This document shows, piece by piece, positions 24,126 through 34,832 of a stretch of 64,000 bases of DNA. A program made the position numbers and the translations under genes. Every line of letters starts with the position of its first letter. Position 1 is the first letter of the stretch. This stretch comes from Gadus chalcogrammus (lineage: Eukaryota; Chordata; Actinopteri; Gadiformes; Gadidae): NCBI RefSeq assembly GCF_026213295.1, contig NC_079428.1:8354872-8418871 (forward strand). The letters run 5' to 3'. Below the pieces are notes generated by a model. That model ran no database searches and was not told where the DNA came from. It saw only the letters and a list, made by a program, of their open reading frames with translations.

Positions 24126-24196
<71 letters not shown>
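24126..24196. repeat. (CA)n microsatellite
   Basis: About 35 CA units in intron 13, just after the MITE. Confidence 0.95.
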
Positions 24197-24198
<2 letters not shown>

Positions 24199-24394
24199 TT
24201 CGAAGATACAATACCATTACCATGCAGCACACATTCAATGCACAAAAAAATCTAATTAAATGTGGACATTTGCATTGCTATGAAGGAGTGCATTACAAAC
24301 ATATAAATCAGAACATATTTGGATTCACACATTTATACTCATACCCGTACCCTATCTCTCCCGTGTTTTACCCTGCAACCCCGGTGAACCCCAG

Positions 24395-24511
24395 GTGTAC
24401 GGTCGAATCTCCCGGGTGGTGGAACCCAAGCGAGCCCGGCTGCAGGCAGCCACACTGCAGCTGGCTGAGAAGCAGGCCTCCCTGGCAGAGGCCCAGGACA
24501 AACTCAGAGAG
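24395..24511 (+). CDS. dnah2: DNAH2 exon 14 (stalk helix CC2)
   Basis: Residues 647-685, VYGRISRVVEPKRARLQAAT then LQLAEKQASLAEAQDKLRE. VEPKR..L..A...L marks the start of the descending stalk helix. Phase 0 at both ends. Donor GTGAGGGAGT leads directly into (GT)n. The intron (24512-26196) holds that tract, a decayed LINE and an inverted repeat. Confidence 0.96.
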
Positions 24512-24517
24512 GTGAGG

Positions 24518-24624
<107 letters not shown>

Positions 24625-25004
24625 GTATGAGCCATTTTGTCAGTAATGGTAAACTGTATTATTTGTATTATTATTAACTTATATTTTAAGAAATTAAGAG
24701 GATATCTTGATGTTATTAATAACAAACTAGTGTTCACATTCCTGTTCATTTGTTGGTTTATGATATTTTAAAGAGCTCCTATTTTTCCCTTTCTCTTTCT
24801 TTTAGTGTGTTATATAGCTTTTTGTATCCATGTATAATGTCTGCTAAGTATAACCATGTACAACAATTTCTTTATAAGGTCTCACAGAAATGTCTTCTCC
24901 TGAACTGTCTGAAACAGCTTGTTATCAATCAACATTTACTTTGTGACTTGGTGACATCACTGAGTTACTGAACAGCAGGAGTCCCGCATGGCAGCTGCTA
25001 AGGC

Positions 25005-25880
25005 ACACCCTAATACAATGCTAGTCAGAGCGGGAGAATGGTTCCTGGCACAGTTCACTGCTGGGTCTTTGTAATAGAATAGGATGCAGTGTATATTTGC
25101 TGCCCAATAATATACTTTTTAATAGTATCAATTTGGTAGGGCAACTTTTGATAGAGAGTGACTTCCGTATCCTAGTGGAGTCTTTGTTCCATTTAAATGA
25201 AGAGAATGCTTGGTCAAAGGTTTCCAAGAAGGAAATTAGGAATGAAGATGGGGATTGCCGAGAACAGGGGAAGAAACTTGAGCAACTCATTTTTACTTAG
25301 TTTATGCAGCCTGTGAGATATGGGGGAGGAAAAAACTAGCAGTCAAGCCTAAGAAGTCTAGAAGCTATTTTTATATAAATCTACAAATGTTCACGTAATT
25401 CTGTGAGGCAGGGGGGGAGGTCCTTTACCACAACATTTAGAGGGAACAGTTTATTTCAAATGTACGCTAATATCATGTTTGTAACCAGTAACAGGACCAA
25501 ATTGCTCAATGCAGAGAGTCATTGAGCTAAGAAGGTGGCAGATTTTAATAAGGGAAGAATAATGTCATCCGCATACAGAGACTCCAGTTCCCCCCTGGTT
25601 ATACCAGAAATTGCGTGATCCGCACAGATAACTATGGCTAGAGGTTCGATAGAGACGTAAAAACAGGAGTGGCCATAGGGACACCCTTGCCTTGTCCCTC
25701 GTAATTAAAAATATGGAGAGGAGACTTCATTAGTGCAAACAGAAGCCAGGGGAGGCAGACGTTTAACCCAAGCAATGAAGTCCTCACCAAGACTCAATTT
25801 ATGTAAAGCACTAAAAAGAAAGCCCCGTTCGTCGAGGTCGGACACCACTTACGCATCCTGGAGGACAAGGATCTCTTGTG
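25005..25880 (-). pseudogene. Decayed LINE reverse transcriptase (L1/Tx1-like)
   Basis: Read on the minus strand, about 25880 down to 25550 gives a broken reverse transcriptase core: a region resembling FSALHKLSLGEDFIAWVK, then RGTRQGCPYGHSCF, IEPLAI and LYADD. TRQGCP and YADD are reverse transcriptase motifs and their order is that of L1/Tx1-type elements. Further down, 25290-25021 encodes FKWNKDSTRIRKSLS-like sequence typical of the region after the polymerase core. Several stops and frame changes make it non-functional; no endonuclease domain or tail was recognised. Confidence 0.7.
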
Positions 25881-25963
25881 ACCTCGGAGTGGAAGAGGAA
25901 TGATTAATACTTTATGCTCGTCTAATATTGAAGAAAGACATGCTATTCTCGATAGACCCGATA

Positions 25964-25995
25964 GTTATTCCACGATCGTCTGATCGTGGAATAAC
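25964..25995. repeat. Perfect 14-bp inverted repeat (hairpin)
   Basis: GTTATTCCACGATC, a 4-base loop, then GATCGTGGAATAAC. It sits beside the LINE remnant; origin unknown. Confidence 0.85.
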
Positions 25996-26079
25996 AGTGG
26001 TAGGATGGACTTGTGAATTGAGTATTCAAATAATGAAAAATGACCTTTACAGTGCATTTTGAACATCCATCTTTTTGGG

Positions 26080-26160
26080 ATTTATTTGAGATTCATCACG
26101 ATAAACTATTGCCAACCATGCGATTAATCGCCATTAGATATTTGAATCGCTTGACAGCCC
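26080..26160. mobile_element. Transposon-end fragment
   Basis: GCGATTAATCGCCATTAGAT with TTGAATCGCTTGACAGCCCT resembles the right end of fish repeats that terminate in TTGACAGCCCT. Only an end is left. Confidence 0.4.
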
Positions 26161-26196
26161 TGGTATATATATATATATATATATTTGTGTGTGTAG

Positions 26197-26361
26197 GTGG
26201 GTGAGAAGCTGGAGCAGCTGAAGAAGCAGTATGATGAGAAGCTGGCGATGAAGGAGGAGCTGAGGAGGAGCTCAGAGGACATGGAGGTCAAACTAGACCG
26301 CGCCGACAAGCTGGTGTCTGGTCTGGCTGGGGAAAGGGCTCGCTGGGAGACCACCGTCATC
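26197..26361 (+). CDS. dnah2: DNAH2 exon 15 (stalk helix CC2)
   Basis: Residues 686-740, VGEKLEQLKKQYDEKLAMKE, ELRRSSEDMEVKLDRADKLV, SGLAGERARWETTVI. The coiled coil ends at LVSGLAGERARW, the invariant CC2-AAA5 junction. The acceptor is unusual: (TA)n then TTTGTGTGTGTAG instead of a clear pyrimidine tract. Donor GTACGT; phase 0-0. The next intron (26362-32273, 5.9 kb) is the longest complete intron and is described in separate entries. Confidence 0.95.
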
Positions 26362-26430
26362 GTACGTATGAGAGGCCCATTCGGCCATGCCTCATTCTTA
26401 GCTTCTGTCCGCTCTATCATACCCTTTTTC

Positions 26431-26745
26431 ACATTACTATACTCTCTCTCACATGATCATTTCATCATACTCACTTTCAGAGAGTATGAAAGTGTGTCAT
26501 ACTCTCTGACACACTTTCATACTCACTGACACTGTCACATTCTCACACACTATCATACTCTATCACACACTATCATAGTCTCTAACACACTATCATACTC
26601 TCTCACCCACTGTCATTCTCTCTGACACTGTCCTATTGTCACACACACACCATCATACTCTCTCAGATACTATCATACTCTCTGACACTGTCCTATTCTC
26701 GCACACGCCATCATACTCACACACTATCATACTCTCTCTCACAGT
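26431..26745. repeat. Degenerate CTCTCACACACTATCATA minisatellite
   Basis: Irregular 20-30 bp units built from CATACTCTCTCACACACTAT and CTGACACTGTCCTATTCTC. Related sequence recurs at 31205-31310, and in inverted orientation at 32025-32140. Confidence 0.75.
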
Positions 26746-27404
26746 ACAAAACTTTTCAATTTTAAAACATGGTCCTAATGGATGAATGATGCTGAGATAT
26801 TGCAATGACACCGTGATCCTCAACATAAACATTCCATCCCGATTTATGTATTTAATTAGTCATTCTTCTATAGCAGGATCAAAACTTTTGATAGCCTGAA
26901 AATCCCTGAATCTACCTAATGCTCATCACTGTGCTGAACCTATTACACCTACCTTTAAACGTACCTGGTGGAATAATGTCGTATTGGTAATAACCGCAAC
27001 TTACTTTACACCTGTACTTACCATTGTATTTGGTCTTTAAAAAGTCTTAAATTACTCAATTCAACCTGCAGACACATCTTGTTTAATTAAAATAATGAAA
27101 ATTAACATCCCTTTAAAATTACTCCACTGGGACAAAAACCAAGCTGAAATAATGACTCTTCTAGCTAGTGAGTGTGACGAATGGGGACAGACATACCCAT
27201 TACTCAGCCGTTTGGCAGCAATTGTGCTCATCATTCTGGCGTCAAGCGTGTGAGAGAGACTTCTGCACAATGAACAGGGTAAGGACAGAGGGCATGGCAG
27301 TATGATTGAAGTTGCAGAGGTGTGTGCCAAACATTTAACCCATTGCACTTCAATGATAAACTGCTTAATCCAGCACGGACATTGCGACATTGGGCCATAC
27401 GCCA

Positions 27405-27503
27405 CCTAGTTGGCGGCCACACTCCAGCTAGGTGGCGGCCACACTCCAGCTAGGTGGCTGCCACACTCCAGCTTGGTGGCTGCCTCACTCCAGCTAGGTG
27501 GCT
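27405..27503. repeat. 22-bp minisatellite
   Basis: About 4.5 copies of ACTCCAGCTAGGTGGCGGCC AC, with unit starts at 27421, 27443, 27465 and 27487. Confidence 0.9.
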
Positions 27504-28059
27504 TTCACTGGGCTCCTTCAAAACAAGGACGCAGGTTGGTGATGTTGGGACCGGTCTATTGCCAAAGTTGAGTATAATGATGCACAGCAGCAGGTTTGTT
27601 GTGCTGGCATGCCGGAGATCAGCCAGAATGGGTGGTGATGCCTGGTTTAACCTGTACACACTGATTACTCAATGTGCAACAGGTGTGCAGCCACTCTCAG
27701 CCCCAAATTCCAATCAGTCTGACTCATCCACACACACTCCTCACTTTTTAACTAAAAGAATAATGCATTATTGGGGCTAATTGGAGTTACCTGTGTTTTC
27801 TGAAGGTGGTTCATGAAGCATATGCATGACATCGCTTTACCTTGCCCGATTTAAGGGCCATACAAGAATACTGAACATTGGTACAATACGGATTCATTCA
27901 CACGATTCTCTTAACGATACCATGGCTGGTCATTTGACCTTTGTCTCTTAAAAATCTAATTATGTAAACAACAAAAAATCTCATGCCTCCTTCGATCAAA
28001 TTGTCTAAATGAGTTGATCTGAATAAGTAAAAATGCTCTTATTGAATTTATTTAGATAT

Positions 28060-30260
28060 TGAATACATTAATTGTTTTGTGCATGTATATGATTAGGATT
28101 AATTTGGAAGACAAAATAAAATACGTGAACAGCCTGAAACATGATATCCTGAACTAGAAGGTCCCTGGTTCTTTGTAAGGCCATAACCTCCTGCATTTGC
28201 CAGGTAACCCTGCAATGGTTATGTTTCATGCAAGAATTCCTGATGTGAAGTGCTCTCTGAGACCTAGCACAACAAAACAGTACAAAACACAACTGTATTG
28301 AAATTGATACATTACTTAGATTAGCCCTGCATTGACCAAAAAGGTAGACAGAATATATTGTTTCCACTTATGCTGTTGAACTTGTTAACCACCTCAACCT
28401 TTACTATTTTATTATGTTAAGCTAAAAATGCAAATGGGGCAGCTATATTTCTATATAATTATCCACTTACCTCATTCTATATGTATGCCTTTTATCTTGC
28501 ACATTTAACCGACACCCCCAATCAGTCTCAAGCAATTCTATTTTGAGCCTAAAAGGCACAAGATCACCTGCAAATCAGATTCTATATTAATATCTAATGT
28601 TTCATGGCAGAAAGCCTTGAAACTGGGCGCAAGTGTATTTTTCTGGCTGGTCGGAGAGGAGATTTGTAAAAAAAAGAGGCCGTAAAGCACATCTTTCAAA
28701 AGTTGAATCCCTACTTGAATGTTTAGCATTCACCTCTTAAGGAGCAAACCATATGCTGTTTTGCTGGTTTGGAATGTTGGTTATAAAGTCATATCCCAAT
28801 GAGATCCCAATGGGAGGACACCATGCCAGCTGTTATTCAAATGACCCTTCATTTTCAACCGAAGTACCCCAGACATGTCTTTCAAATCTGATGAAAGCGT
28901 TTCACTTCTTTACAAAAATAAAAACTTTCCCCATAATCTCTATGACATAACTGCAAACTACCCCACATAACATTATCTACAGCTCTTTGGGTAGTTGACT
29001 CAGTTAAGTTACGATATTTGCGGCAATTCAATTATAATGTAATAACATGACTAAAACCTGAATACATTAACTCATCTCTGAACATGATTTCCCGGCAGAT
29101 CGCAGATGAGGGGAATTAGGAAGTGTTTATGCATTCTTTAATGTATCCATGTTTTTGAGATATTCTGTTTTCGGGTTGTTTCCCAGATCAATAACAAAAT
29201 ATAAGCTTCACTCCTTCAGAGAAAGTTGGTATCCCAAATAATATATCATCATATCATTTGAAAATTTGATGGACATCTGATATTTTTTACTGTAGGATAA
29301 GTGTTTGAAGCAACGTATAGCCCCATTCATCAAAGAAGTCCTTGCATCTTTGGTTGGCGTCAAATTGTGAGGCAAGCTCCTGCACAGGGACTGCATCTTG
29401 AGATTAAGTTACTCTGAACGAAACAAGATAATGATGCCATACCATACAAGCCATTATTCCTACATGCCGTGTTTCCTTTTCACCACTTCAAACTCAACAG
29501 CATACTTGAGCTTATGTTATTCAGCTGAGCTGCCATCCTGTGCCATACAAAAATGTGCATTTATGCAGACTTTCAATTGGCTGGAATTGGCAAAAAAGTT
29601 TTAAAAACACTTCAGGTTTTTAACATTACATTTGACTTTTAATGGTGCTATTTTTCATCTCTTGATTTCCTGCTATTCTCAGCTTGGTAGTCTCGATCTG
29701 CGTCCTCCCCAAGCATCATGGCAGTTTCCTGCTATTTGTCAAACTTCATTTTTGCGGGTGTTTCAGCCTCTTCTCATTGTGTTTCGATCTGGTTTAGGAG
29801 ACCTCTGCATCTCTGCTCTTGCTGCATCTTGTGCTCAAACGGTCAGCCAGCTGCCAGACCACATTATAGGCTTGGTCTCTCCTCTTGGCACTCAGGTGCT
29901 TGAACCGGGGATACGACCGCAGCCTGCACGTAGACTCCGCTCTCAAACAGACAACTGTCGTCTTTCAAAGCCCACCACTTGTCAGTTTCACCCACTTTTA
30001 TTCTCTGTGTGATGAGGCTGTTGAAAGAGATGAGCTGTACTCCTCAAATAGTAGTCTGTTAAGGTGATCACAGGATTTAGTCCTATGTCCATGTTCCACC
30101 TGTGGACCGATCCAGGGATTTGTTCGTTCCTCCTGGTCAAATCGGGATGCTTTCAGTACTGCTTCAAAGGGCAAGCACTGCTCCAAAGACATTCCAACAT
30201 GGAGGATGTGGAATTCCCCCAGTAATGTGTTCCCAACAACTCTAGTGCCGCGCACATCTA
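28060..30260 (-). pseudogene. Unidentified decayed coding sequence, minus strand
   Basis: The minus strand has several protein-like blocks separated by stops and frame changes. The clearest, 30255-29998, is an open frame of 85 codons containing RVVGNTLLGEFHILHVGMSL, EQCLPFEAVLKASRFDQEER and LNRLLFEEYSSSLS. Others are DSCLFESGVYVQAAVVSPVQ (about 29960-29880) and LASQFDANQRCKDFFDEWGY (about 29375-29310). Composition looks coding rather than repeat-derived, but I do not recognise the family. It may be a transposon protein or a pseudogene trapped in intron 15. Confidence 0.35.
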
Positions 30261-30527
30261 ATGCCGTGCGCCTGTGGTGTGATAATTAATCTCGTTAGCA
30301 GTCGGCACTTTGAGCAGATGTTTACTTGCACTGTATAGCCTAGCACCAACTAGCTAGCCTAGCCTGATTTAAGTTTTCAAGCAGGGAAATAATCCCCCTC
30401 CTCCACAAACTTCCATTTCCTACACTATTTTACACTTGGATCAAAAAGTTAAACTCCATTAAAATTGAATCCTTTATATACACAGGATGTTTTGGTGGAA
30501 GGACCTAGCATATTTGTTCCCAGATGA

Positions 30528-30755
30528 GGCACGTCCGAGAGAGGGATACACTTATAGTTAAATGCCACGGTGTGTTCGGATGTGTGGAGCTCCGTCTTCT
30601 CAGTGATTAATGTTGATGTCCGTGTCCGAGAGGGTGAAGCTTCTGGGACACTTGTATATAACGCCACGGTGTGTGTGGATGTGTGGAGCTCCGTCCACAA
30701 AGCGGTTGATGTCCTTGTCTGTGAGAGGGTTAAGCTTCTATATACCTAGTGTAAC
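30528..30755. repeat. ~99-bp tandem repeat
   Basis: About 2.3 copies sharing GCCACGGTGTGT.CGGATGTG, TGTGGAGCTCCGTC, TTGATGTCC and GAGAGGGT.AAGCTTCT; GCCACGG starts at 30564 and 30663, and a partial copy precedes the first. Confidence 0.8.
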
Positions 30756-31285
30756 GTCAATGTGTGTGATGCAGTTCATATCCAGCATGGCTTCGATTAT
30801 TGTAACGCTCTTACTTCTCAAATGGGTCATAGCCATGGGGATGACATGCACCCCTCCTTCTCACAACCCTCAGCCTAAAACACATTCATTTTAGAACGCC
30901 TTCTCTCTAGAGGCGTTTGTCTGTTCCCTATGTAGATATAAATGGCTAATTTTAAGGCAACGAAAACAGAATGATTGTTATTGTCATGAGATTATATACA
31001 AATGTACAATGTCTGTTCCGCTAGAGGCTACAAAATTCTACACACATTACCTCTAAGTATTTCAATGGCTTGAGTCATGTTTTCCCTATCCACCGTTTCT
31101 CCTCAGGTGCTTCAGATAAACAGCATTCTGAAGGGGTGGGAACAGGCGGGAAATGCAAACCAATCAGAAATGTAGAATGGAACATCCTGTTCAATCATTC
31201 TGCCTTCTGTTTCAATCATACCTTCTCACACACACAGTATCCGACTCTCTATCTCTCACATGTTCCTACTCTCTCTCACAAACTG

Positions 31286-31700
31286 TCATGTTCTCTCACA
31301 GTGTCATCGTCTGACTCAGTTATTTTTGTCATTTCGTTTCCATTCTCCACCTGTCCACCAGATGTCCTCAGACTTTTCCCCTCACGTCACAGATCCTGCC
31401 CCTCCCATCTGCACTTCCTTCATCCCCCTACATACTCTTTGTCAATCTTCCCACCTGCACCTGCCATGCTCTGATAAGTCTCGCCCCATTGATACGACTT
31501 CACTTCCTTTGTTCCCTTGTGGGTTTGTTGTATTAGTCATGTCCCCTCTGTCGTTGTTGTTCTCTAGTTGTTTGTCAGTTTTTGGAACTGATATATATAT
31601 ATATTTTTTATTAAAGCCTTTTTGTTACTCTTCCCAAAATCTCTTCTCTATTTGGATCCCTTTTGTTCCTGCTGCCCTGCTTCAACTTGTCGTGACACAC
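31286..31700 (+). mobile_element. Possible retroelement 3' end or solo LTR
   Basis: A C/T-rich body with TATATATATATA, an ATTAAA signal followed by GCCTTTTTGTTACTCTTCCC and a GTCGTGACAC end resembles fish retroelement termini. No coding part or target duplication seen. Confidence 0.25.
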
Positions 31701-32219
31701 ACACTATCAAACTTCTCTCTCACACACTACCTTTGCTCTTCTCATTTACTGGTGTTCATTGTTACCATGTTTTTTTTGGTAACCATGGTCTGGTTATCAA
31801 ATTGTTGATTAAAGGGCACAATACTTTTTATGGAATCCTGTATATAATAAGTATATTTATGAAATTATCAATGGAATAGATATCTTATTGTTTCCTCTAT
31901 TGTCTCTTATTAGTTAATACATGTTTGTGCTTATATCTGTTTGACAACATGTTTCTTTCATTGAAATGTCATGCCAGTGAAGCTTTATTGCAATTTAATT
32001 GAATGATTGTGTGTATGAGACTGAGCTTGATAGTGTGTGTGAGAGAAGTGTTTGTGAGCGAGAGCATGGTAGTGTTGGAGGGAGAGATGATAGTGTGTGA
32101 GAGAGTATTGTACTGTGAGAGTACTATATTGTATACCTATACACTCACACACACCTAGTGTTTGTCATACCCAAAGATGCATAGTACCCTGTGAATATGT
32201 GAGGTTTCAGCACGCGTGC

Positions 32220-32229
32220 GTGTGTGCGT

Positions 32230-32270
<41 letters not shown>
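32220..32270. repeat. GCGT/(GT)n tract forming the exon 16 acceptor region
   Basis: GTGCGT units followed by about 15 pure GT units, ending three bases before the CAG of exon 16. Confidence 0.93.
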
Positions 32271-32273
32271 CAG

Positions 32274-32396
32274 GGTCTGGAGGAGAACATGGGCTACCTG
32301 GTGGGAGACTGCTTGTTAGCGGCCTCCTGTCTGTCCTACCTGGGCCCCTTCCTGTCCAACTACAGAGACCAGCTGGTGGCCCTTTGGATGAAGGAG
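32274..32396 (+). CDS. dnah2: DNAH2 exon 16 (AAA5 start)
   Basis: Residues 741-781, GLEENMGYLVGDCLLAASCL, SYLGPFLSNYRDQLVALWMK, E. LVGDCLLAA..LSYLGPF follows CC2 in all heavy chains and opens AAA5. The acceptor tract is (GT)n ending GTGTTCAG. Donor GTGATA. Phase 0-0 and 123 nt, so skipping would keep the frame. The next intron (32397-34067) contains an hAT-like MITE, a unique block 33150-33880 and a (CT)n tract. Confidence 0.95.
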
Positions 32397-32880
32397 GTGA
32401 TACACACACACATTCTTTATTATGTCTTGTTTTTATTGTTATTCATCGCTTAAAATTGTCTCTTTTTCATATATACATATTGTGGGCTAAGATGTTTGTT
32501 TCCGGCTTTTATTTAGGAAATAGCAGTATATTAGGTTAGCTCATCTAAGTAACTTTGTACGTCAAAATTCATTTTTCATGATGGCTAGAAAATATCGTAA
32601 TTTATGGACGTCGTCAAAATGACCTGAAAATATAAAATATCAGGACATTTATCTTTGACGATATCACCCAGCCCGAGCTCCTTTTGCAGCCTCTTATTAT
32701 GAACCTTCTTCCCCCAATTAATATCAACCAAAGTCAGACCAGACCAAACCATTGCTGATCTTTCTATTGTTTATCCGCTATTCACTCGGATGTGTAATCC
32801 TTGTACAATTCAGCAATCAACCGCAGACTCAACATTATTCTTACTCGCATGACGTTGTTTTGTCTCCCTTTAGTTCTCAG

Positions 32881-32966
32881 CAGGGGCGATTCTAGGGAGT
32901 GTGGGGGCCCTAGGCAGAGGATTGTTGACGATTGTTGACGGGGGGGGGGTATGGAGCGATTGTTGA

Positions 32967-33004
<38 letters not shown>

Positions 33005-33105
33005 ATGGAGCGTTTTTGTTTTTTTGGGGCTCTAGGGGGCCCCCTAGTAGTGGCCCGGGGCCCCAAGCAATTGCCTGGTATGCCTAATGGGATGCAGCGC
33101 CTCTG
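32881..33105. mobile_element. hAT-like MITE with perfect 8-bp target duplication
   Basis: The element starts CAGGGGCGATTCTAGGG and ends GCAGCGCCTCTG, with imperfect CAGGGGCG/CGCCTCTG termini. GTTCTCAG is duplicated exactly at 32873-32880 and 33106-33113, the 8-bp target duplication expected for hAT. Internal duplicated ATTGTTGACG and TATGGAGCG surround poly-G tracts, the longest about 36 G (32968-33003). No coding capacity. Confidence 0.85.
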
Positions 33106-33888
33106 GTTCTCAGAAAGTAGCGTATGGATCCACATTTCTGCCCTCTATGACAATAAAATGGCTCAATGTTGAATTAATGAGCGTCATTGTAGTCTGACAT
33201 TTATCATTCTTAATGCTCAGGGAGGGCTGTTTTACCAATAGCCAATATTAATTAATGGTGCTCCTGCGCGTTGCAGACCCTCTGGGAGGGGGCTCATTCG
33301 GATTAAGGCTCGAAGAGGTTATTTGAATTGCAATTGCATTGAGCATTATCCGAAGATCCTGCTTTTTTATTTTGTTCAATAAGACAATAAATATGTAATT
33401 TCTATCAACATATTTTGATATATTAACATTGATTGCATTGGTATCAGTTCCATTCCGATTGAGTCTTTATTGCGCAAGGGGGACGATATATTAGTTGACC
33501 CCTCGTAATACGGTTTAATCTGCATTTCCTGCATGTTGGACTACTACCGGAGTATATGGGGAATTCTGTTTAAAACATTTCGAAGCCTGGTAAAACGAGT
33601 CATCACCCATGTGAACCAAACATTCTTCAGCAGTCTTAGGTTTTGTTATTTATTTATTTTATTTTATTCAGAAATTCATGTGACATATGAAAATGAAATA
33701 TTTAACTCTTTTGTAGAGTTGAGGCGGAACACAATAAATGATGGTGCTTAAACCACAATATCGCTCCATTTTACGGCTGAATACAACGCATTTCGTCTAC
33801 ATTTTTGAAGAGGAAATGGAATAATAATAGATTAGAATCTTAAAAGGGTAAATATAATTGTAAAATTGAACAAACCAAATCTAATTCC

Positions 33889-33890
<2 letters not shown>

Positions 33891-33940
<50 letters not shown>
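33891..33940. repeat. (CT)n microsatellite
   Basis: About 25 CT units, then CT-rich sequence all the way to the exon 17 acceptor, extending its pyrimidine tract to about 170 bases. Confidence 0.93.
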
Positions 33941-33947
<7 letters not shown>

Positions 33948-34067
33948 TCTCTCTCCCTCTCTCTCTCTCACCATCTCTCCCTCTTTCTCTTTTCCTCCCT
34001 CCCCTCTCTCTCATTATTTTTTGCCCCTGTCCCCTCCCCACTTCTTCTCTCCCCCTCCCTCTCCTAG

Positions 34068-34216
34068 GTGCGTGAGCTGCAGGTGCCATGCTCCCCGGGC
34101 TTCAGTTTCTCCGGCTTCCTGTCCAGACCCACTGTGGTGCGGGACTGGAACATCCAGGGCCTGCCCTCCGACGCCTTCTCCACTGAGAACGGAGTCATCG
34201 TCACCCGCGGCAACCG
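34068..34216 (+). CDS. dnah2: DNAH2 exon 17 (AAA5)
   Basis: Residues 782-831, VRELQVPCSPGFSFSGFLSR, PTVVRDWNIQGLPSDAFSTE, NGVIVTRGNR. VRDWNIQGLPSDAFSTENG is the DNAH-family AAA5 signature. Acceptor CTCTCCTAG. The donor is GTCCGT, weak; the alternative GTACAC four bases on would break the Arg codon joined as CG/A to exon 18. The 549-bp intron begins CA-rich and is otherwise unremarkable. Confidence 0.93.
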
Positions 34217-34765
34217 GTCCGTACACACACAATCACAAGCCGCCCACACACATCGCACACACAGGCACATCACACATACACAAACACATGTGTGACACAT
34301 CTCATCACACAAACATATCCACAAACAAAGAAGCAAATGTGCACACACATCTCAACCACACAAAAACCACCAAAGCCAAATGACAATACAGCCACATCAT
34401 AATAGCAGACTCCACTGAAGATATTCATCTGATAAACTGACTGGGGCACTTTGTTGTTTCTTGCTCTTGTTGTCGCGTTGAATAGTGAAGTGAGTTTAAT
34501 TCTGCTAATCCTTTCTTTGGGATTCCAATAGTTACTGTGCACTCTGTCGAGTCGTTATTCTCCAAAGAGTTGTTTTGTAGTGACTCTAGTCTTGATTGTA
34601 TGATTTGGATTCTCCTGAGCGTCCAATGTAAGACATTTTGTATAGAAGCCTACGTCAAATGACTAATCGTAGACATAAATATTGTTATCCATGTCGAATC
34701 CTGAGCCCACTACGACGAGTACATCTGTGCGTCTGATCGTCTTGTCTGTTTCCTCACGACACAAG

Positions 34766-34832
34766 ATGGCCACTAATGGTGGACCCACAAGGCCAGGCCC
34801 TGAAGTGGATCAAAAACATGGAGAGGGGCAGG
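34766..34832 (+). CDS. dnah2: DNAH2 exon 18 (AAA5), short exon
   Basis: Residues 831-853, WPLMVDPQGQALKWIKNMER then GR; only 67 nt. The WPLMVDPQ.QALKWIK motif is the expected continuation of TRGNR. Acceptor CTCACGACACAAG has an upstream TGTCTGTTTCCTC tract; donor GTAAGG is strong. The next intron (34833-36660) holds a possible regulatory AT/GC block (35030-35230), a perfect 41-bp inverted repeat, a (CT)n tract and GT-rich DNA. Confidence 0.93.
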
